This document shows, one piece after another, positions 59,385 through 64,000 of a stretch of DNA of 64,000 nt (position 1 is its first letter; each line of letters opens with the position of its first letter). Made by a program: the position numbers and the translations under genes. The notes under the pieces were generated by a model, which had not been told where the DNA came from, did no database searches, and was given only the letters and a program-made list of their open reading frames with translations. Origin of the DNA: Actinobacteria bacterium UBA2286 (lineage in GTDB: Bacteria; Actinomycetota; Coriobacteriia; Anaerosomatales; Anaerosomataceae); contig DDWM01000022.1 of the NCBI GenBank assembly GCA_002345925.1, positions 36,229-100,228 of the forward strand, in the 5' to 3' direction.

Positions 59385-60200
59385 TTACGACGCGGGAGCG
59401 CGCAAACCTTTCTCCAGGAAGACCCCATCGGCCGAAAAAGCCCTTCGATACGCCAGCATGACCGAGAGAATCGAGCCGATCGCAGTAGCTGCGCTGACCA
59501 TGAGCATCACGACGATCTGGTACTTGGTGGCTTCAAGCGGGTCGGCGCCAGCGAGCACCTGACCGGTCATCATTCCGGGGATGAAGACGATACCTGCGGC
59601 GGCCATCGAGTTGATCGTGGGGATCAGCCCGGCCCGAAGCGCCATGCGTACGGATCCGCGTGCGGCCTCCCATCGGTCGGCACCAAGGGCCGTGAGCGTG
59701 AGAATCTCGCCGCTCCGCGAATCCAGGTCCGAGAAGAGTCGCTCAAGCGCGAGCGCGATGCCCGTCATCGAGTTGCCGAGCACCATGCCTGCAATCGGGA
59801 TGACGTAGCGCGGCTCATACCAGACCGGAACGCGAACGATGAGCGCAGTGACAGCGAACGTAACGGTGATCCCGGTGACAGCCATGGAGAAGAATGCCGA
59901 ACCGAACAGACCCCTGGGCGCGTCCGGTGCGCGCTTCACCACGATGCGCGTCGCCATGAGCGTCATCAAGCCCAGCAGAAGGATCACGATCCACCAGAGT
60001 CGGACCTCGAAGACCCAGCGCAGCACGAAGCCGAGTGCCAAGAGCTGCAAGTACGTGCGTGCCGAGGCGATAGCCAGGTCCTTCACGATGCCGAGACCGA
60101 TTGCGACCGACAGCGCTCCGGTCACGACTATGAAGCTCGCCGCAAGTGCCAGCTGAGGCCAGCCGATGACGACGGCGCCACTAGGCTCCAAAGCGATCAC
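59385..60200 (-). CDS. FetB/YbbM-type ABC exporter permease
   Basis: 271 residues from GTG 60200. Seven hydrophobic helices with the UPF0014 signature: LQLLALGFVLRWVFEV, YVIPIAGMVLGNSMTGIALALERL, LGADRWEAARGSVRMALRAGLIPTINSMAAAGIVFIPGMMTGQVLAGADPLEATKYQIVVM. It pairs with the overlapping ATPase gene upstream (20-bp overlap). E. coli FetAB is linked to iron homeostasis; the substrate here is inferred only by homology. Confidence 0.92.
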   Translation of the reverse strand: MIALEPSGAVVIGWPQLALAASFIVVTGALSVAIGLGIVKDLAIASARTYLQLLALGFVLRWVFEVRLWWIVILLLGLMTLMATRIVVKRAPDAPRGLFGSAFFSMAVTGITVTFAVTALIVRVPVWYEPRYVIPIAGMVLGNSMTGIALALERLFSDLDSRSGEILTLTALGADRWEAARGSVRMALRAGLIPTINSMAAAGIVFIPGMMTGQVLAGADPLEATKYQIVVMLMVSAATAIGSILSVMLAYRRAFSADGVFLEKGLRAPAS

Positions 60201-60870
60201 CGCCGCTCAGGTGGCCGCCTTCAAGATGCATTCGCACGTTCGCGGCTGCGTCGGCACGCAGGTGGCTCACACGAAGGACCGCGCCTCCCTCGGCAGCGAA
60301 TCTTGCTGTCATCATCCCAACCGCGGCAGCGCTTGCGTCGTCCAGACTGGCATCAGGCTCGTCGAGCAACAGCACTCGCGGGGCGGTGAGCAGCACTCGC
60401 AGAAGCGCGACGCGCGCGGCCTGCCCCACCGAGAGTCGCGCTGTATCGCGATCGAGCGCGACGTCGACAAGCCCGACCTCGTCGAGCGCAGCACGCAGCT
60501 GCTCGATCGATGGCGGCGTCGCACCGGTGCGCGCCTTGAGGCCGAACGGGAGCAGCAGGTTACCCTCGACCGTGCCGCAAGTGAGCGCCGTGCGCTGCGG
60601 GAGGAGCGCGACTTTCGTGCGCCACTCGGCAGGTTCGATCCCTGATGCCGACTCGCCCGCAAGCGCAAGCTCGCCCCCGGCGCCCGGGAGCAAACGCGCG
60701 AGCGCGAGCAGAAGCGTCGTCTTACCCGCGCCGGAAGGGCCGCGCAGCTCCGCGATATCGCCCGCGTGTAGCTCGAAGCTCACGCCGTCGAGCACGCGCA
60801 ACTCGCGCCCGTCGACAGCGCGCGTGGCGACCAACCCGCTGGCCGAGAGGAGCGGCGGCGCTACGACCAC
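60181..60870 (-). CDS. FetA/YbbL-type ABC ATPase
   Basis: 229 residues from GTG 60870. Walker A RGPSGAGKTTLLLALARL, Q-loop VALLPQRTALTCGTV, Walker B RVLLLDEPDASLDD and H-loop RVSHLRADA. The signature is LSVGQAARVALLR, with Val replacing the first Gly of LSGGQ. The protein would energise the FetB-like permease. It overlaps the nitroreductase gene by 10 bp. Confidence 0.92.
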   Translation of the reverse strand: MVVAPPLLSASGLVATRAVDGRELRVLDGVSFELHAGDIAELRGPSGAGKTTLLLALARLLPGAGGELALAGESASGIEPAEWRTKVALLPQRTALTCGTVEGNLLLPFGLKARTGATPPSIEQLRAALDEVGLVDVALDRDTARLSVGQAARVALLRVLLTAPRVLLLDEPDASLDDASAAAVGMMTARFAAEGGAVLRVSHLRADAAANVRMHLEGGHLSGGDRFGA

Positions 60871-61373
60871 CGCTCGAACCGAACCTTCTCGGCGTCATAG
60901 CGGTCAACAGGCGGCTTCTCCTCGGCAGGATGACCGATCACCAGCACGGCCAGAGGCTCGACACCGTCGACCATCTCGAGCGCGACTTTGAGCGGTCCCA
61001 CGCGATCCATCTTCGGCCAGAAGCCGAGCCAGACCGCGCCGAGTCCCAGCGCGTGAACGGCTAGCAGCGCGTTCTCGACCGCTGCCGAGCAGTCCTGCTG
61101 CCACATGATGTCGTGCTTGAGGTCGCGCAGATCGCCGCAGACGACGATCGCGGCCGGAGCCTCGCGCAGCATCGCGCCGTACGGCGTCGTGGTCGCTGCC
61201 GCATCGAGCTGCTCGCGCTCGGTCAGCACGATGAAGCGCCACGGCTGCTGGTTGCCCGCCGACGGCGCCGCCATCGCGGCGCGCAGGATCGTCTCGATCG
61301 CCTCGGCTGAAACGGGCTCGCTCGTGTACTTGCGGATGCTTCTGCGACCCATGATCGCGTTTAGTGCGTCCAT
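60861..61373 (-). CDS. Nitroreductase-family FMN protein
   Basis: 170 residues. FMN-binding motifs: MGRRSIRKYTSEPVSAEAIETILRAAMAAPSAGNQQPWRF at the start, DLRDLKHDIMWQQDCSAAVENALLAVHALGLGAVWLGF and a C-terminal VIGHPAEEKPPVDRYD. It reduces nitro or other electrophilic compounds with NAD(P)H, with unknown natural substrate. It ends 10 bp inside the ATPase gene. Confidence 0.94.
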   Translation of the reverse strand: MDALNAIMGRRSIRKYTSEPVSAEAIETILRAAMAAPSAGNQQPWRFIVLTEREQLDAAATTTPYGAMLREAPAAIVVCGDLRDLKHDIMWQQDCSAAVENALLAVHALGLGAVWLGFWPKMDRVGPLKVALEMVDGVEPLAVLVIGHPAEEKPPVDRYDAEKVRFERWS

Positions 61374-61385
61374 GTCGGTCTCCTG

Positions 61386-62366
61386 TCAGTCGTCGGACTT
61401 GCCGAGCGCCTCGTCCCGCATGCGGACACGTCGGCTCTCGCGGTAGATCACTGGACTCGTCCCGAAGAGCAGGTCGTTCTCGAACGAGATCCGCTCGAGC
61501 CCGATCATCTCCTCGGCAATGGTCGTCACGTTGCGCTGCACCTCGGGTGAGCGGACCGTGAGTTCATGCATGTCGATACCATCGAGAGTACCCTTCTTGC
61601 TGGCGTGAGAGTAGGTCTTCCACAAGTAGCTCATTGCGCGTTGGCGCGTTGTCGGCACCTTGAGAAGCTCCAGCATCCTCGCACGCAGCGCTTCGAGCTC
61701 CTCGGCCGATGCGCGTTTGGGCAGCGCCGCGAGCGCTCGTCCGACCTCGTCAGCAGTCGCGCGCCCCGTCTCTTGCAGCACGAACTTGATCACATGCCAT
61801 GCCGAGGTCAGATCGCCGTTGGACGCGATCGGGCGGTCACTCAGCCAGAGCCAGGCATGCATCCGGCGCCGCCAATCCCACCAGGTGAGCGGCGAGTTGA
61901 ACGCGGTATCCGGGATCAGGAAGAATCCCTTCTCGGCAAGCATCGCCCCGAATACGCCGCTGCCGAGAGCTTCCCGGCGGCGGCTGCGCCCGACCTTCGC
62001 AGCGAACAGCCCGCAGCTGGGTGACCTCTCCTTGAGGATCACCACGCGCACGCCAGCCCGATCGAGCGCCTCCACGCACGCCTGGCTGCCCGCGATCACT
62101 GCCGCCGTGACGTCGCGGCCGAAGCGGTTCTCCACTTTCGCGGTGCCCGCGAGGACCTCCTGACCGCTGCCGGTGAGATGGATCGGCTCCCTCGGCACAC
62201 CGAATCCGGCCATACATTCCGGACACACCGGAGTGATCGAGAAATCTCCTCTCTCGCGACCAAGACTCGAGAGCGCATCAAACCGTTTTCCGTTGTAGCG
62301 CACAGGACAATCAGCCAGACAGGCGCTTACGCCGAGAGGAACCTTGGCCGTCAGCAGCTCTACCAT
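61386..62366 (-). CDS. DUF523/DUF1722 (YbgA-like) protein
   Basis: 326 residues from ATG 62366 (TTG 62369 is an alternative; AAGGAG upstream). Residues 8-150 are DUF523, with four Cys that can form a metal site: VSACLADCPVRYNG, PVCPECMAGFGVPREP and LKERSPSCG. Residues about 190-325 are DUF1722/YbgA (HAWLWLSDRPIASNGDLTSAWHVIKFVLQETGR ... MSYLWKTYSH). Function is unproven; some members sit beside photolyase genes, and here the divergent neighbour is a photolyase. The start region is shared with the photolyase promoter. Confidence 0.9.
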   Translation of the reverse strand: MVELLTAKVPLGVSACLADCPVRYNGKRFDALSSLGRERGDFSITPVCPECMAGFGVPREPIHLTGSGQEVLAGTAKVENRFGRDVTAAVIAGSQACVEALDRAGVRVVILKERSPSCGLFAAKVGRSRRREALGSGVFGAMLAEKGFFLIPDTAFNSPLTWWDWRRRMHAWLWLSDRPIASNGDLTSAWHVIKFVLQETGRATADEVGRALAALPKRASAEELEALRARMLELLKVPTTRQRAMSYLWKTYSHASKKGTLDGIDMHELTVRSPEVQRNVTTIAEEMIGLERISFENDLLFGTSPVIYRESRRVRMRDEALGKSDD

Positions 62367-62484
62367 CAATCCGTGCTCCTTATTCGTCGGTCCGTCGCTG
62401 TTCTTGTTCCCCCTTTGCGGGTGAACCGCTCATACAAAGGGAACTAGATAGTATGCAAAGATGCTCAATCGCGAAGGGAGTCGA

Positions 62485-63933
62485 GTGACTGCCGGCACCG
62501 CAATAGTATGGCTTCGCAATGACTTGAGGCTGGCCGACAGCCCCGCGTTGGCGACCGCCGCCGACGCATTTGGCACAGTGGCTCCCGTCTTCATCTTCTC
62601 CCCTGCCGAAGCAAACTCCTGGGCACCGGGCAGCGCATCGCGCGCCTGGCTTGCTCTGTCGCTCAAGTCACTCTCCTCGGACATCGAGGGTCTCGGCGGC
62701 AGATTGACGATTCTCTCGGGCCCCACGATCGAGGCGCTGCTCACGCTCGCGCTGCGAACGGGCGCAAGCGCGGTTTACTGGCACCGCCGATACGAACCCG
62801 CCGGCGCGGCCCTTGATGCCGAGGTGGCGAGGCAGCTTGAATCGGCCGGGCTGGAGGTTCATGTCATGGATGGATCTCTCATCCATGAGCCGGACGCGCT
62901 GGTCACGGGAAGTGGCACGCCGTTTCAGGTGTTCACGCCGTTCTTCAATGCAAGCCTTCGTGCAGGCATGCCCGACTATCCGCTTCCGACTCCGGTCGCA
63001 TTGCCGGCGCCTGCCAATCTACCTGTCGGCATTCCGCCCGAAGAGGTCGCCGCAGGCCTCACAGAAGCGCCCGATGTCGCCCGCTTCTGGTCGCCGGGAG
63101 AATCCGGCGCCCGTGCGCTGGCCGACCGTTTCTTCCACGACATTGCAGATGAGTACGCCCAAGACCGGGACAGACCGGATCTGGACGGCACGTCTCGGCT
63201 ATCTCCTCACCTTGCCTTTGGCGAGATCTCCGCGCGGGTACTGCGAGCTGAAGCGACCGAGATGGTCAAGTGCAACGGCACGTGCCACATCAAAGAGGGA
63301 GCGGCGGCGTTCATCCGGCAGCTGTACTGGCGCGAGTTCGCTTATCACCTGCTCCACCACCACCCAAGCACCACAGACAGGCCGCTCCGCAGCCGCTTCG
63401 ATGTGTTCCCATGGAGTCGCGACCCGATCGCCATGGAGGCCTGGCAATCGGGCATGACCGGGTATCCGATCGTGGACGCCGGCATGCGAGAACTGCTTGC
63501 CACAGGCTGGATGCACAACCGCGTGCGAATGCTCGTCGCATCGCTACTCACGAAGGACCTGCTTCTGCCATGGGCTGATGGCGCGCACTGGTTCTGGGAA
63601 CGCCTTGTTGACGCCGACCTGGCGAACAACACATTCGGCTGGCAGTGGGTGGCCGGCTGCGGCGCGGATGCCGCACCGTACTTCCGCATCTTCAACCCGG
63701 TGCTCCAGGGTGAGCGGTTCGACCCGGATGGAGCGTACGCCAAGAAGTGGGTGCCTGAGCTTGAAGCGCTCCCCGCAGCGTGGGTGCACCGCCCGTGGGT
63801 CGCACCTTCCGGCGTGCTTGCCTCGGCAGGCATAACGCTTGGCCGAGAGTACCCTCGGCCGATCGTCGATCATACGTCGGCCCGGTTGCGAGCTCTCGCC
63901 ATCTACGGGAGCCTACGCGACATCGTGAAATGA
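62485..63933 (+). CDS. phr: Deoxyribodipyrimidine photolyase (class I)
   Basis: 482 residues from GTG 62485, preceded by GAAGGGAG 4 bases upstream; ATG 62461 lacks a ribosome site. N-terminal antenna domain: IVWLRNDLRLADSPALATAA, VYWHRRYEPAG and SLIHEPDALVTGSGTPFQVFTPF. FAD domain: TSRLSPHLAFGEISARVLR, FIRQLYWREFAYHLLHHHP, MTGYPIVDAGMRELLATGWMHNRVRMLVASLLTKDLLL, and DADLANNTFGWQWVAGCGADAAPYFRIFNPVLQGERFDPDGAYAKKWVPEL. It repairs UV-induced cyclobutane pyrimidine dimers using blue light. Confidence 0.96.
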   Translation: MTAGTAIVWLRNDLRLADSPALATAADAFGTVAPVFIFSPAEANSWAPGSASRAWLALSLKSLSSDIEGLGGRLTILSGPTIEALLTLALRTGASAVYWHRRYEPAGAALDAEVARQLESAGLEVHVMDGSLIHEPDALVTGSGTPFQVFTPFFNASLRAGMPDYPLPTPVALPAPANLPVGIPPEEVAAGLTEAPDVARFWSPGESGARALADRFFHDIADEYAQDRDRPDLDGTSRLSPHLAFGEISARVLRAEATEMVKCNGTCHIKEGAAAFIRQLYWREFAYHLLHHHPSTTDRPLRSRFDVFPWSRDPIAMEAWQSGMTGYPIVDAGMRELLATGWMHNRVRMLVASLLTKDLLLPWADGAHWFWERLVDADLANNTFGWQWVAGCGADAAPYFRIFNPVLQGERFDPDGAYAKKWVPELEALPAAWVHRPWVAPSGVLASAGITLGREYPRPIVDHTSARLRALAIYGSLRDIVK

Positions 63934-63939
63934 CAGCGA

Positions 63940-63954
63940 GCGCCCATTGGGCGC
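63940..63954. terminator. Short hairpin between photolyase and tRNA
   Basis: GCGCCC, an ATT loop and GGGCGC make a 6-bp stem just after the photolyase stop codon. It may terminate the photolyase transcript, or the tRNA transcript from the other strand. No T-run is present. Confidence 0.4.
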
Positions 63955-63970
63955 CCACTGGTTCACGCTA

Positions 63971-64000
63971 TGGCGGAGGCGTGTGCGAATCGAACACACC
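63971..64000 (-). tRNA. selC: 3' part of a probable selenocysteine tRNA (continues past window edge)
   Basis: On the minus strand the 3' end reads, from the edge: GTGTG, TTCGATT, CGCAC, ACGCCTCC, G, CCA. GTGTG/CGCAC pair (one G-U) around a canonical TTCGATT T-loop. Eight bases, not seven, then separate the T-stem from the discriminator G and the encoded CCA. An 8-bp acceptor stacked on a 5-bp T-stem is the hallmark of bacterial tRNA-Sec, and the TCC-G-CCA end matches tRNA-Sec from other bacteria. The anticodon (TCA expected) lies outside the window. Confidence 0.72.

Noticed and set aside
60181..60870. Loss of function in the FetA-like ATPase because of LSVGQ
   Set aside because: The Gly-to-Val change is at a position that tolerates variation in this subfamily as far as I can judge, and all other motifs are intact.
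63971..64000. Serine tRNA interpretation of the right-edge tRNA
   Set aside because: Fitting a 7-bp acceptor would shift the T-loop to TCGATTC and break the universal G-TTC-A/G-A...C pattern; the 8-base register keeps it.

Overview
The window is dense, GC-rich bacterial chromosome with short or overlapping intergenic gaps. No gap between called genes exceeds about 250 bp, and I saw no phage, insertion sequence, rRNA or CRISPR array. Gene content points to an anaerobic or microaerobic, monoderm, high-GC Actinomycetota, probably a deep Coriobacteriia-type lineage. This is an inference from cell-wall-binding repeat proteins, a NlpC/P60 hydrolase, tungstate/molybdenum-cofactor/FdhD genes, an FprA flavodiiron protein, an ECF sigma factor paired with a DUF5667 protein, and two independent signs of selenocysteine use.

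Layout. 1-5.9 kb: an EamA permease (cut by the left edge), a VanZ protein, a secreted Gln/Asp-rich protein, an ECF sigma factor with its DUF5667 partner, a B12-binding radical SAM protein and PilT. 6-9.6 kb: an MFS exporter and two cell-wall proteins. 9.6-18.5 kb: a minus-strand chemotaxis operon, cheR-MCP-cheW-cheY-cheB-cheA-cheC-cheD-diguanylate cyclase. 18.5-30.1 kb: an L,D-transpeptidase, then a long minus-strand tungstate and molybdopterin block (molbindin; tupA-tupB-tupC; mobA-fdhD fusion; moeA; a small Cys protein; mobB; moaA; moaC; MOSC; mogA; a cysteine desulfurase-like enzyme; a DUF3343 Se/S-carrier-like protein). 30.2-39.3 kb: a compact surface operon with an ExbB-like channel, DUF2149, a beta-propeller, an S-component-like membrane protein, a small anchored protein and two paralogous cell-wall-binding repeat proteins flanking an HTH/periplasmic-binding-like regulator. 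39.3-45.1 kb: LysR, then a Fur-family regulator with its own operator and a CbiMQO metal importer, and small enzymes. 45.2-49.6 kb: a response regulator, a sensor kinase truncated at a deletion-like junction, a Tat flavoprotein, a 2[4Fe-4S] ferredoxin and a methionine sulfoxide reductase A whose catalytic codon is an in-frame TGA. 49.6-64 kb: mixed housekeeping genes, two type IV pilins flanking a lysoplasmalogenase, FprA, rhomboid, polyprenyl synthase, a FetAB-like exporter, nitroreductase, a DUF523/DUF1722 protein, photolyase, and at the right edge the 3' part of a tRNA with an 8+5 bp acceptor/T-arm geometry, the signature of tRNA-Sec.

How it fits together. Selenium, molybdenum/tungsten and formate metabolism are linked: Mo/W uptake and cofactor assembly, FdhD, a Se/S-carrier-like pair, a predicted selenoprotein MsrA and a probable selC all lie here. 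Chemotaxis genes without flagellar genes, next to PilT and pilins, suggest control of twitching motility. The most interesting items are the selenoprotein MsrA with its likely SECIS hairpin, the partial tRNA-Sec, the ExbB/DUF2149/beta-propeller surface operon, and the kinase/DUF4405 deletion junction.
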